Part shown: positions 53,277 to 61,999 of the stretch, piece after piece | How the letters are laid out: every line of letters starts with the position of its first letter | How positions within the stretch are numbered: position 1 is the stretch's first letter | DNA from: Fusibacter ferrireducens | GTDB lineage: Bacteria > Bacillota > Clostridia > Peptostreptococcales > Acidaminobacteraceae | Assembly (NCBI RefSeq): GCF_015352425.1 | Contig: NZ_JADKNH010000001.1 | Coordinates: 118,691 to 182,690 of the forward strand | Direction: 5' to 3' | DNA length: 64,000 nucleotides | Translations under genes and position numbers: made by a program | Notes under the pieces: model-generated | What the model was told of the DNA's origin: nothing | Database searches by the model: none | What the model saw: only the letters and a program-made list of their open reading frames with translations

Positions 53277-53399
53277 GATAATGACTCTTAATTGTTAGCT
53301 GTGTGGTGACACTTTGTGAATTTAAGTAGATTATAATTAACTTATCAAATACGAAAGGAGAGTGTGATTGTAAAGATTGCAATTGCATAAGTAGAGCGG

Positions 53400-54272
53400 A
53401 TGAGTCTAATTTATAAAGTTGAAAAAAACAGAGGCGTGAGTAATTATATATTATCAAAAAAGTGTGAAGAATTTTTTAAACAAGATTGTCAGGATATGGG
53501 GACTTTTATGACATCTTATTTCACAAATATGTTCATCATGGAACAATACGGGAATGAATCCGTAAGAAGAACGTTTGGACATTGGTTTGGTGCAATGGAT
53601 TTTAGAAAACAAGATAATTGGAGTCAAGGTATTTATAACGATTTTTATGAAAGTTTTTATATCCGATTGTTTGAAGCGTCTGATGAGGTATTTGCAGAAA
53701 TTCAAAGTCCATTTATAAATAACAGTCATAACGTAAGTATTTCTATAGAAGGTAAACTTGGCATAAAAATTAAGGGAACTGAAAGTAAATATGGTTATTC
53801 CTATGAGCTCACCTTTGTACATAATGATCTCCTTGTAGATCCAAATCAAAATGAATATGGTGATCCAATCGTTTATAGAGTTATTACTAAGATGTTTGAT
53901 AATGGCATGGTTAAATATGAGGGCATCGGTTTACTTGTCAAGGCTGAAGAAATGCATTTAACCAAGTCTGAAGTCCAATTGAGACTTCTAAACCTTTCAA
54001 ATATAAATATACTTGATCCAAACCAAATTAATGGCAATAATTCTGAAACCGGTAAAAATACGAGTAAAGAACTTAAGGGACATCAAAAGTTAGGACAGAG
54101 TTTATGGACGACATTTATGATACTGGGGTGTCTTGCGGCGGGAATACTGGGATTTATGCTCGTTTGTAAATTTTTTATCTTTATATTTGGGGGCGCGATT
54201 GCACTCATGGGGTTCTATGTGGGGAAATACATTTTAAGATATTTTAGAAAACGCCGTCATTCGGTGGTATAG
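53400..54272 (+). CDS. Hypothetical protein with C-terminal membrane segments
   Basis: 290 residues, unrecognised. The N-terminal 200 residues look soluble with mixed alpha/beta content and many aromatic residues (FGHWFGAMDFRKQDNWSQG). An Asn-rich linker (about 205-225) leads to two membrane spans (about 240-275) and a basic tail. An in-frame stop at 53388 limits the start to 53400 or later, where the ribosome site is weak. The strong site AAAGGAG (53353-53359) instead precedes an 8-codon frame (GTG 53364 to TAA 53390), possibly a coupled leader. Confidence 0.7.
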   Translation: MSLIYKVEKNRGVSNYILSKKCEEFFKQDCQDMGTFMTSYFTNMFIMEQYGNESVRRTFGHWFGAMDFRKQDNWSQGIYNDFYESFYIRLFEASDEVFAEIQSPFINNSHNVSISIEGKLGIKIKGTESKYGYSYELTFVHNDLLVDPNQNEYGDPIVYRVITKMFDNGMVKYEGIGLLVKAEEMHLTKSEVQLRLLNLSNINILDPNQINGNNSETGKNTSKELKGHQKLGQSLWTTFMILGCLAAGILGFMLVCKFFIFIFGGAIALMGFYVGKYILRYFRKRRHSVV

Positions 54273-54417
54273 AGTTATGTGACTTCACTTTTTTATGAAA
54301 AAATATTTGCTATATAAACTCAAAAAATATTTAGATTCAATATTTTGGGAACTTTATCTGATAATGAGTCGTCTTATTACTATAGCGATACATATTATTT
54401 TTTAAGGAAGTGAGCGT

Positions 54418-54693
54418 ATGAAAATGAATTTTGTAAAATTAGTACCAATTCTTTTAGTATTAATACTCGTTGGCGGGTGCTCTTCAATAAGTGATTCGAT
54501 TTCGGAGCAAGAAGCAAAACAGTTAGTGATTTCAAAGCATACAAATGATAACGGGACACCTCAAATCGTGTCCATTGATATCAAATGGAATGCTTATGTG
54601 GTAGAATGGAAGAATGAGGAGAACAAAGAAGGCGGTACGGATAAAGTTACAAAAGAGGGTGAAGTTAAGATGATTGAAGCTTATATTGAATAA
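54418..54693 (+). CDS. Small lipoprotein
   Basis: 91 residues with a lipoprotein signal peptide (LVPILLVLILVGGC, lipobox VGGC, Cys about 21). The mature part has EQEAKQLVISKHTNDNG then NAYVVEWKNEENKEGG, a PepSY/YpmB-like helix-strand arrangement, but assignment is tentative. SD AAGGAAG precedes ATG 54418. Substrate for Lgt. Confidence 0.8.
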   Translation: MKMNFVKLVPILLVLILVGGCSSISDSISEQEAKQLVISKHTNDNGTPQIVSIDIKWNAYVVEWKNEENKEGGTDKVTKEGEVKMIEAYIE

Positions 54694-54807
54694 TGCGGTT
54701 AATTAATTGCAAGAACTTTTGGTTTGCTAACGATCCTTTGGCATTGATCTAAATGAGGTAGAAGTCTACTCTAAGCTGATGAGGTCCAAGATTTACTTAT
54801 AAAATAG

Positions 54808-54836
54808 TTGACTGTAAATGGGAATTCATTTATAAT
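54808..54836 (+). promoter_or_regulatory. Promoter of the ileS T-box leader
   Basis: TTGACT (54808-54813), 17-bp spacer, TATAAT (54831-54836). Confidence 0.75.
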
Positions 54837-54854
54837 TAAAGTCGAATGTTTCAT

Positions 54855-55115
54855 AAATAAAGCAGAGATTGGGAAGAGTAAGTAGTGATTAACCTTCAAG
54901 AGAGTCAGTGGTTGGTGTGAACTGATAGTTAGCATTACGGAAGATCACCCATAGCAATTTATTCGAAAACGCACGTGAGTAGTCTAAATCGGTCTAATAC
55001 CGTTAACATTAGAGAGTGACATAGTCTTTGAGTTTGGATTTGAACTCTAGACATGTAATTTGGGTGGTACCACGGCATATTCGTCCCATAGTTCATAGAA
55101 CTATGGGACTTTTTA
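54855..55115 (+). promoter_or_regulatory. T-box leader, isoleucine specificity
   Basis: Stem I elements are visible: AAGAGAGTCAGTGG, GGTGTGAACTG, and a specifier-loop region GGAAGATCACC with the Ile codon ATC at 54944-54946. The conserved T-box TGGGTGGTACCACGG lies at 55061-55075. The terminator GTCCCATAGTTC / GAACTATGGGAC (55083-55109) with a T-run completes it. Uncharged tRNA-Ile would bind and favour the antiterminator, allowing ileS transcription. Confidence 0.95.
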
Positions 55116-55121
55116 TTTAAA

Positions 55122-55219
55122 CAACAAGATTTGAGCCGAAAGCTGTGCTGAGGAATGTTTAACCTCAAACAGCGTCAGCGAAAATCGCTTTGAGTCATCG
55201 AGAGATGGCTGAAATGTTG
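55122..55219 (+). repeat. Structured dispersed repeat, family A, copy 2
   Basis: CAACAAGATTTGAGCCGAAA to GAAATGTTG. The ends pair (CAACA..TTT.AGC / GCT.AAATGTTG). Inside are hairpin 1 (GCTG..GAGG-aatgtttaa-CCTC..CAGC, 55142-55173), hairpin 2 (AGCGA-aaa-TCGCT, 55177-55189) and hairpin 3 (CATC-gaga-GATG, 55196-55207). It starts 6 bp after the T-box terminator T-run, between the riboswitch and ileS. Confidence 0.82.
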
Positions 55220-55265
55220 CTAACACAAATAAATGTATCAGTTAAGATAGGGAAGGATGATGGAT

Positions 55266-58200
55266 ATGAGTTATAAAGAGCTCAGCAAGAAAGCAGTAGC
55301 TGAATCGGAAGGCAGTGTTCGCAGCTATTGGGAGGAAATTGATCTACTGAAGTTAAGCGTTGAAAGTCGTGAAGGCGAGAAACCGTTCATTTTCTTTGAG
55401 GGGCCGCCTACAGCCAATGGCAAACCGGGTATTCACCATGTACTTGCACGTGCTCTTAAAGATGCCGTATGCCGTTATAAAACCATGCAAGGTTACCAAG
55501 TAAAGCGTAAAGCTGGTTGGGATACTCATGGTTTGCCGGTTGAGATTGAAGTTGAAAAGCGTTTAAATCTCAACGACAAGTCTGCTATTGAAGCTTATGG
55601 GATAGAAAATTTTAATCATCAATGTCGTGCATCAGTTTTTGAATATGAAGACGCATGGCGTGAAATGACAAAAAAAATGGCCTATTTAATTGATTTGGAT
55701 AATCCATATATCACGCTTGAAAACAATTATATTGAAACAGAATGGTGGATTTTAGATAAGTTCTTTAAAGAGGACTACATCTATGAAGGGCATAAAATAT
55801 TGCCTTACTGTCCAAGATGTGGGACAGGTCTTGCATCACACGAGGTTGCACAAGGATATCAAGAAATTAAAACAGTTACTGTCTATGTGAAGTTTAAAGT
55901 GAAAGACAAAGATGAGTACTTCCTCGTTTGGACGACAACACCTTGGACACTGGCTTCGAATGTTGCTTTAACTGTGAATGCAAATGAAACCTATGTGAAA
56001 GTCAAGAGCAATAATGAAGTCTACTATGTAGAAAAAAATCTTGCACCTTCTGTTTTGGATGGCGAATATGAAGTTCTTGCAGAAATGAAAGGCAAGGATT
56101 TAGAATATATGGAATATGAACAACTTATGCCTTTTGTGCCTGTAGATAAGAAAGCATTTTTTGTAACTTGTGCAGATTATGTTACGGTGGAAGATGGTAC
56201 AGGTATCGTTCATACGTCACCAGCATTTGGTGAAGATGACTACAACACAGGTGTACGTTATGATTTGCCAGTTCTACAACCTGTAAACGAAGAAGGCAAG
56301 TATACTTTGACACCTTGGGAAGGACAATTTGTAATGGATGCAGATCCTGAAATCATCCAATGGCTTGCTGAAAACAATTTGCTCTTCAGAAAACAAAAAA
56401 TGGACCACAACTATCCGCATTGCTGGAGATGTAAAACGCCATTGCTATATTATGCTAAACCAAGTTGGTATATAGAAATGACAAAACTTAAGGATCAGTT
56501 AATTGCAAATAACAATGCTGTTAATTGGTATCCAGATTATGTAGGAGAAAAGCGTTTTGGCAACTGGCTTGAAAACCTTAATGATTGGGCTATTTCAAGA
56601 AGTAGATATTGGGGAACACCACTTAATATATGGAAATGCGATTGCGGTCATCTAACCAGTGTAGGTTCAAGAAAAGAACTTGCTGAAAGAGCAATAGAGG
56701 ATATTGATGATTCTATTGAACTTCATAGACCTTATGTAGATGATGTTCACTTGACTTGTGAAAAATGTAATGGTGTGATGAATAGAGTGCCAGACGTCAT
56801 TGACTGTTGGTTCGATAGTGGTGCAATGCCTTTTGCACAACATCACTATCCATTTGAAAATAAAGAGAATTTTGAATCACTTTATCCTGCAGATTTTATT
56901 TGTGAGGGTATTGATCAAACCAGAGGATGGTTCTATTCGTTAATTGCCATCAGTACTTTTGTCATGGGTGTTTCTCCTTATAAAAATGTGTTGGTAAACG
57001 ATTTGATTTTAGATAAGCATGGCAAGAAGATGTCCAAGTCTAAAGGCAACACAGTGGATGCATTTAACTTACTCGATCAATATGGTGCTGATGTTGTGAG
57101 ATGGTATCTCTTATATGTTTCGCCAGCTTGGGTGCCAACAAAGTTTGATGAAGAAGGGCTCATTGAAGTCAATTCAAAATTCTTTGGGACGCTTAAAAAC
57201 GTATACAATTTCTTTACGCTTTATGCTAATACCGACGGTATAGACGTAAGTCAATTTAGTGTAGAACCAAAAGATAGACCTGAACTCGATCAATGGATCT
57301 TATCCAAATTAAATTCTTTGATCAAGGGGGTCAATAATGATCTTGAGATATTTGATCTTACCAAGGCCGTTAGACGAATTCAAGAATTCGTCAGTGAAGA
57401 TTTATCCAATTGGTACATCAGAAGATCTAGACGTCGTTTTTGGGATGCAGAGCTTTCGTTAGATAAACAATCAGTTTACAATACAACTTATGAGGTGTTA
57501 ATTGCAGTTTGCCAATTGGCGGCACCTTTTGCACCTTTCTTAACAGAAGAAATTTATAGAAACTTGACGGGTGAGGTCTCAATTCATGTGAGTCATTATC
57601 CTCAAGCAGATGAAAAATTAATTGATAAACGCATTGAAGATAGAATGGACCTTGTAAGAGATCTTGTGACACTGGGAAGAGCTGCGAGAGAATCAGTTAA
57701 GATTAAAGTGCGACAACCTATCCAAAATGTGGTTGTTGACGGTAAACATGAAGCTTTAATTGGTGATTTAGTACCATTGATTATGGAAGAACTCAATGTT
57801 AAAGAAGTTATCTTCACAACAGATTTACCGGAATATATGAATTTCCAACTCAAACCTAATTTCAAAGTACTAGGTCCTATATTGGGTAAAAATATGGGCG
57901 CATTTTCAAAAGTACTTGCTGGTTTTGATCCTCAAGAATATGCTATGAGACTTGAGAGTGGAGAAGCATTTGAGGTTGAGGTTGCTGGTACACCATTTAC
58001 TTTGACGAGTGAACATGTTTTGATTAATATCACGGCTAAAGAAGGGTTCACGGTCAAAATGGAAAATAATGTGTTTATCATCTTAAATACAAACTTAAAT
58101 GAGACGCTCATTGGCGAAGGTTATGCACGTGAGATGATTTCAAGAATTCAACAAATGAGAAAATCAAATGATTATGAAATGATGGATAACATTAAAATAT

Positions 58201-58361
58201 TCTATAAATGTGATGCTGAATTTGAACAAGGCATCAGTACACATAAAGACTATATCATGTCTGAAACTTTAGGTACTGAGATTGTTAAAGATGCAGAAAA
58301 GGCATATGAAATGCATCAGTTGAATGGTCACGAGGTTGGATTGTTCTTGGAGAAAATGTAA
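55266..58361 (+). CDS. ileS: Isoleucyl-tRNA synthetase, type 2 (eukaryote-like)
   Basis: About 1031 residues. ATG 55266 has the best spacing from GGAAGG; ATGs at 55257 and 55260 are too close. The HIGH-type motif occurs as PPTANGKPGIHHVLAR and KMSKS as KHGKKMSKSKGN. The tRNA-editing CP1 domain contains GTGIVHTSPAFGEDDY and the VWTTTPWTLASN motif. Zinc cysteines are in YCPRCGTG and CEKCNG. The PGIHH form and the extended C-terminus belong to the IleRS2 class, known for natural mupirocin resistance. Expression is under the T-box. Confidence 0.95.
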   Translation: MSYKELSKKAVAESEGSVRSYWEEIDLLKLSVESREGEKPFIFFEGPPTANGKPGIHHVLARALKDAVCRYKTMQGYQVKRKAGWDTHGLPVEIEVEKRLNLNDKSAIEAYGIENFNHQCRASVFEYEDAWREMTKKMAYLIDLDNPYITLENNYIETEWWILDKFFKEDYIYEGHKILPYCPRCGTGLASHEVAQGYQEIKTVTVYVKFKVKDKDEYFLVWTTTPWTLASNVALTVNANETYVKVKSNNEVYYVEKNLAPSVLDGEYEVLAEMKGKDLEYMEYEQLMPFVPVDKKAFFVTCADYVTVEDGTGIVHTSPAFGEDDYNTGVRYDLPVLQPVNEEGKYTLTPWEGQFVMDADPEIIQWLAENNLLFRKQKMDHNYPHCWRCKTPLLYYAKPSWYIEMTKLKDQLIANNNAVNWYPDYVGEKRFGNWLENLNDWAISRSRYWGTPLNIWKCDCGHLTSVGSRKELAERAIEDIDDSIELHRPYVDDVHLTCEKCNGVMNRVPDVIDCWFDSGAMPFAQHHYPFENKENFESLYPADFICEGIDQTRGWFYSLIAISTFVMGVSPYKNVLVNDLILDKHGKKMSKSKGNTVDAFNLLDQYGADVVRWYLLYVSPAWVPTKFDEEGLIEVNSKFFGTLKNVYNFFTLYANTDGIDVSQFSVEPKDRPELDQWILSKLNSLIKGVNNDLEIFDLTKAVRRIQEFVSEDLSNWYIRRSRRRFWDAELSLDKQSVYNTTYEVLIAVCQLAAPFAPFLTEEIYRNLTGEVSIHVSHYPQADEKLIDKRIEDRMDLVRDLVTLGRAARESVKIKVRQPIQNVVVDGKHEALIGDLVPLIMEELNVKEVIFTTDLPEYMNFQLKPNFKVLGPILGKNMGAFSKVLAGFDPQEYAMRLESGEAFEVEVAGTPFTLTSEHVLINITAKEGFTVKMENNVFIILNTNLNETLIGEGYAREMISRIQQMRKSNDYEMMDNIKIFYKCDAEFEQGISTHKDYIMSETLGTEIVKDAEKAYEMHQLNGHEVGLFLEKM

Positions 58362-58406
58362 AAGTATTAGCTACAGAATTATAGAAAAGTAAATTTATTA
58401 AACCAT

Positions 58407-58449
58407 AAAACTGCTTTTAATCTATTCAAAAGATTGAAAGCAGTTTTTT
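58407..58449 (+). terminator. ileS terminator
   Basis: AAAACTGCTTT (58407-58417) pairs with AAAGCAGTTTT (58437-58447), with inner pairs TAATCT/AGATTG; T-run. Confidence 0.88.
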
Positions 58450-58456
58450 AATTAAA

Positions 58457-58554
58457 CAACAAGATTTGAGCCGAAAGCTGAGCTGAGGGATGTTCACCCT
58501 CAAACAGCATCAGCGAAAATCGCTTTGGGGCATTGAGCGGTGCCCCAAATGTGG
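58457..58554 (+). repeat. Structured dispersed repeat, family A, copy 3
   Basis: CAACAAGATTTGAGCCGAAA to CAAATGTGG. Hairpin 1 is GCTG..GAGGG-atgttca-CCCTC..CAGC, hairpin 2 AGCGA-aaa-TCGCT, hairpin 3 GGGGCA-ttgagcgg-TGCCCC. Hairpin 3 keeps its pairing with quite different sequence from copies 1 and 2. It begins 8 bp after the ileS terminator stem. Confidence 0.82.
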
Positions 58555-58620
58555 CTTTCAAAAAAATATGATTAGATTTTGCCAAATGAGTTCATATATA
58601 TACTAAAGGGAGGGATTCAT

Positions 58621-59961
58621 ATGAAAATAAACGAAGCAACCATGGCATTAAAAGAGCAAATGACTCATGATATTATTAGATTGATAAAAATCCCTAGTAT
58701 AATTGAAACAAATTCTCAGGAAAAACCATTTGGAAGTGCAATAGATGATGCCTTAAAATGTGTACTTAAGATTGCAGAAGAACTTGGATTTAGAACTTAT
58801 TATGATCCAAAAGGCTATTATGGATATGCTGAAATAGGTGTAGGTGAAGCCTTGATAGGTATTTTAGGCCACCTTGATGTGGTATCAGAAGGTGATCCAG
58901 ATCATTGGGCATATCCACCTTTTGAAGGGGTGTTAAAGGGCAATAAATTGTATGGTAGAGGTGCTCAAGACGATAAGGGACCAATCGTTGCAGCGATGTA
59001 TGCGGTTAAGGCGCTTATGGATCTGCAAGTTGAATTTAAAAAGCGTATTAGAATTATATTTGGCACTGATGAAAAAAATCAGTGGCGGGGTATCAATAAA
59101 TATCTGAAAGAGCAAGAAGTGCCTCAAATCAGTTTTGCACCAGATGCTTCCTTCCCAGTGATTTTTGCTGAAAAGGGGGTGCTTCAAGTAAAGCTTAAAT
59201 CGACATCCAAATCCCCTGTAAATATCAAAGCGGGGAATGCGTTGAATGCTGTTCCTGAATCAGCACAAATTGTTTGCAATGACTACTTAAAACTCGAAAA
59301 AATTTTAAAGAAAAATGGCTTTGATTATGAAAATGATGGAGAAGAGATTATCGTCGTGGGGAAGAGTGTGCCTGCTTCTAAACCCAATTTAGGGATCAAT
59401 GCGATAAATCGATTGATATTGGCAGTTAAGGAACTGGGCAAAAGTTCACCTGGAATTGATTTTTTAGCAGAAAGAATAGGTCTCACAAACTATGGAGAAC
59501 TTATCTTTGGAAATTGCAGCGATGATTTATCAGGCAAGTTAACGATCAATATTGGAAAAATTGATTTCTCTGAAGCAGGAGAAGTTATCTGGATAGATTT
59601 GAGAATACCTGTTAGTCTGAATAGAAGTTTTATAGAAAATGGCTTAAGGCGTGTGGCAGAAAAATACAATCTTAGCTATGAAGTGCTCGGTGATCTTGCC
59701 CCAAAATATATTGAAAAAACACATCCACTGGTGGAAAAATTAACATCAGCTTATGAAGAAGAAACAGGACTTGATGGGACGCCACGGTCTATCGGTGGAG
59801 CGACCTATGCGAGATCAATGGAAAACTGCGTTGCCTTTGGAGCGTTTTTTCCAGGACAGGCAAGAACAGAACATCAAGTAGATGAGTTTATTGATCTCGA
59901 TTTTTTGATGAAAGCAGTTCAAATTTACGCAAAATCTATTCAATTATTATTGGAAAATTGA
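58621..59961 (+). CDS. pepV: M20-family dipeptidase (PepV/Sapep-like)
   Basis: 446 residues; ATG 58621 after GGGAGGG. Metal-site motifs are GHLDVV (His84) and GRGAQDDKGP (Asp117). Glu151 in GTDEKNQW is the general base, followed by PDASFP (Asp175) and His in RTEHQVDE. Family members have Glu-Glu at 151-152; here the second, a zinc ligand in Lactobacillus PepV, is Lys152. The inserted dimerisation or lid domain (about 185-330) is present. Cytosolic dipeptide hydrolysis is the family role; activity here is uncertain. Confidence 0.88.
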   Translation: MKINEATMALKEQMTHDIIRLIKIPSIIETNSQEKPFGSAIDDALKCVLKIAEELGFRTYYDPKGYYGYAEIGVGEALIGILGHLDVVSEGDPDHWAYPPFEGVLKGNKLYGRGAQDDKGPIVAAMYAVKALMDLQVEFKKRIRIIFGTDEKNQWRGINKYLKEQEVPQISFAPDASFPVIFAEKGVLQVKLKSTSKSPVNIKAGNALNAVPESAQIVCNDYLKLEKILKKNGFDYENDGEEIIVVGKSVPASKPNLGINAINRLILAVKELGKSSPGIDFLAERIGLTNYGELIFGNCSDDLSGKLTINIGKIDFSEAGEVIWIDLRIPVSLNRSFIENGLRRVAEKYNLSYEVLGDLAPKYIEKTHPLVEKLTSAYEEETGLDGTPRSIGGATYARSMENCVAFGAFFPGQARTEHQVDEFIDLDFLMKAVQIYAKSIQLLLEN

Positions 59962-60022
59962 CGCATAAAAGCGAGCTAACGTGTTCTCGATTAATTTTTA
60001 TATTTTATTACACTCAAAATAG

Positions 60023-60074
60023 AAAGCACTTTATAAGGTTGATGATTATTATAACCTTATAAAGTGCTTTTAAA
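60023..60074. terminator. Bidirectional terminator
   Basis: AAAGCACTTTATAAGGTT (60023-60040) pairs perfectly with AACCTTATAAAGTGCTTT (60053-60070), serving pepV and the convergent gene at 60119. Confidence 0.9.
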
Positions 60075-60118
60075 TTCAAATAATTTAAAAAATGTAGATA
60101 CTTAAAAAATGTAGATAC

Positions 60119-60439
60119 TTAAAAAAATGCAGATACTTTATCAATAAATATACATATGTCTTCGAACATTAAATTGTACTTGACGTTATTGGCATTCTCA
60201 ACAAATGAAGAATTCAATTTGTATACATTTGTCAGGCGCATTAATGAAGACTCTGAGTTGAAGATTTCAATGGTAGATGAATTGTATTTGGTTGAAGCAA
60301 ACCAGTTATCAGACACAATTTCAATGTTCTCTTTTAGAATAATAAGCCATCCAATACCTTCTACATATATTTCCACCATTTCTCTATTTGTATTGTTGAA
60401 GTATTCAATTAAAGATTCTGCTTTTGCCTTTGAACTCAT
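60119..60439 (-). CDS. Hypothetical protein, 106 residues
   Basis: The minus-strand frame is chosen over the plus-strand one (60156-60509) because ATG 60439 is preceded by a strong ribosome site GGAATGGAGGT. The product is soluble, with MVEIYVEGIGWLIILKEN and a C-terminal helix (FEDICIFIDKVSAFF). No family recognised and no partner gene; it is a lone gene between convergent pepV and divergent fabG. Confidence 0.7.
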   Translation of the reverse strand: MSSKAKAESLIEYFNNTNREMVEIYVEGIGWLIILKENIEIVSDNWFASTKYNSSTIEIFNSESSLMRLTNVYKLNSSFVENANNVKYNLMFEDICIFIDKVSAFF

Positions 60440-60620
60440 AAAACGTATACCTCCATTCCTTTTTTATAGTATACCTAATTTCCAACCAAAAAACAAAATA
60501 ATTATTTGAAGAAATGAGAAATGAGGATGTGTTGTATTGCCTCTGATTAGTCTTTTGGCATTAGAATTGCATATTATTAAAGTGAAAAAATTTATATTAT
60601 TAATTGAAAGGAGATTATAT

Positions 60621-61343
60621 ATGAAGCGTTTAGAAGGAAAAGTAGCAATTGTAACGGGTGGAGCAAGTGGCATAGGGAGTTCTATCTGTGATGCATTCGT
60701 AAGAGAGGGGGCAATGGTTGTTTCTGCTGATATGAAAATACCGACAGAAAGCAGAGCAAATATTGAAGATGTCGCTCTAAATGTGACAAATCGTACAGAA
60801 ATAGAACAGTTTGTAGACGAAACTGTAAAGAAATATGGACATATTGATATCTTAGTCAATAATGCGGGCATTACCAAAGATGCATTGATTCATAAAATGA
60901 CTGAAGACATGTGGGATATGGTTATTGATGTTAATTTAAAAGGCGTTTTCAATTTAACACAAGCTGTAGGACCACATATGATGACCAATAATAAAGGTTC
61001 TATTATCAATATTGCTTCTGTGGTTGGCGAGTATGGCAATGTGGGACAGACAAACTATGCCGCAACTAAGGCGGGTGTAATAGGCATGGCTAAATCATGG
61101 GCTAAAGAATTCTCAAGAAAAGGGGCAGCAGTTAGAGTGAATTCAGTAGCACCAGGTTATGTTAACACTGAGATGATGAAAACAGTACCCGATAAGGTTT
61201 TAGATCCAATCAAAGCTAAAACGATGTTGGGGCGTTTAGGTGAGCCAGAAGAAATTGCCAATGCCGTTCTTTTTTTAGCTAGTGACGAAGCTTCATTTAT
61301 CACGGGCCATACGCTATCTGTAAATGGTGGGTTGCGATTATAG
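60621..61343 (+). CDS. fabG: 3-oxoacyl-[ACP]/acetoacetyl-CoA reductase (SDR, FabG/PhaB type)
   Basis: 240 residues; ATG 60621 after GAAAGGAG. Cofactor loop TGGASGIGSS (about 12-21), NNAG (about 86), catalytic Ser in IASVVG, YAATK (Tyr and Lys of the triad) and the C-terminal VNGGLRL. Standard length for FabG. Because the next gene is a MaoC-type (R)-hydratase, the pair could reduce and hydrate 3-keto or enoyl-CoA in short-chain or polyester metabolism, not only in fatty acid synthesis. Confidence 0.93.
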   Translation: MKRLEGKVAIVTGGASGIGSSICDAFVREGAMVVSADMKIPTESRANIEDVALNVTNRTEIEQFVDETVKKYGHIDILVNNAGITKDALIHKMTEDMWDMVIDVNLKGVFNLTQAVGPHMMTNNKGSIINIASVVGEYGNVGQTNYAATKAGVIGMAKSWAKEFSRKGAAVRVNSVAPGYVNTEMMKTVPDKVLDPIKAKTMLGRLGEPEEIANAVLFLASDEASFITGHTLSVNGGLRL

Positions 61344-61461
61344 GGGTGATCATTTTTCTTTACACTTTCAAATTATTTCAAAGAAAAGTGTCAACTAAAA
61401 TGGACACTTTGTGATAGTAAAATATCTTTATTTATAGAAATTGCATTTGAGGAGGCCAATT

Positions 61462-61887
61462 ATGCAAAGTAAATCTATTCAGGAAATTAAAATTGGTGAT
61501 TTTGCAGTATTTCAGAAAACCATATCAGAAGGTGATGTATATTTATATGCAGGGATCAGTGGTGACTTTAATCCTGCTCATATAAATGCTGTAGAAGCAA
61601 GCAAAAGCATGTTTAAAGAGAGAATTGCACATGGTATGCTGAGTGCAAGTTTAATCTCTACCGTTTTGGGCTGCCATTTACCTGGGGCAGGCACGATTTA
61701 TTTGGGCCAAGAATTAAAATTTAAAAAACCTGTATATTTCGGAGATACCATTGAAGCGAAGGCAGAGGTCGTGGAAATGAATGTGGAGCGCAACAGAGTT
61801 ATTTTGAAGACAACGATTACAAATCAAAAAGGTGAAATCGTGGTGGATGGACAGGCAACTGTAATGCCTCCAGTAAAACAAAAATAG
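61462..61887 (+). CDS. MaoC-family (R)-specific enoyl-CoA hydratase
   Basis: 141 residues; ATG 61462 after GAGGAGG. Hot-dog fold with the hydratase-2 catalytic motif GDFNPAHIN (Asp and His), followed by RIAHGMLSASLIS and YLGQELKFKKPVYFGDTI. Size and motif match PhaJ-like single-domain enzymes acting on trans-2-enoyl-CoA. It may share an operon with fabG 118 bp upstream; a weak hairpin lies between. Confidence 0.92.
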   Translation: MQSKSIQEIKIGDFAVFQKTISEGDVYLYAGISGDFNPAHINAVEASKSMFKERIAHGMLSASLISTVLGCHLPGAGTIYLGQELKFKKPVYFGDTIEAKAEVVEMNVERNRVILKTTITNQKGEIVVDGQATVMPPVKQK

Positions 61888-61958
61888 TGATAGTATTCAA
61901 GGAATAAATTACGTGATTTAGCACATAGGAATTGGAAACATAAAAGTACTGTAAATAC

Positions 61959-61999
61959 AAAAGAACTGTCTCATATTAGTACTGAGACAGTTCTTTTAG
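61959..61999. terminator. Bidirectional terminator shared by the maoC-type and dac genes
   Basis: AAAAGAACTGTCTCA (61959-61973) pairs perfectly with TGAGACAGTTCTTTT (61983-61997). The minus-strand gene ends inside this stem-loop. Confidence 0.9.

Noticed and set aside
53454-53849. 131-residue minus-strand ORF
   Set aside because: Antisense to the 53400 gene, no ribosome site, no recognisable motif.
60156-60509. 117-residue plus-strand ORF
   Set aside because: The overlapping minus-strand gene has GGAGGT at proper spacing; this frame has no ribosome site and runs through that signal.
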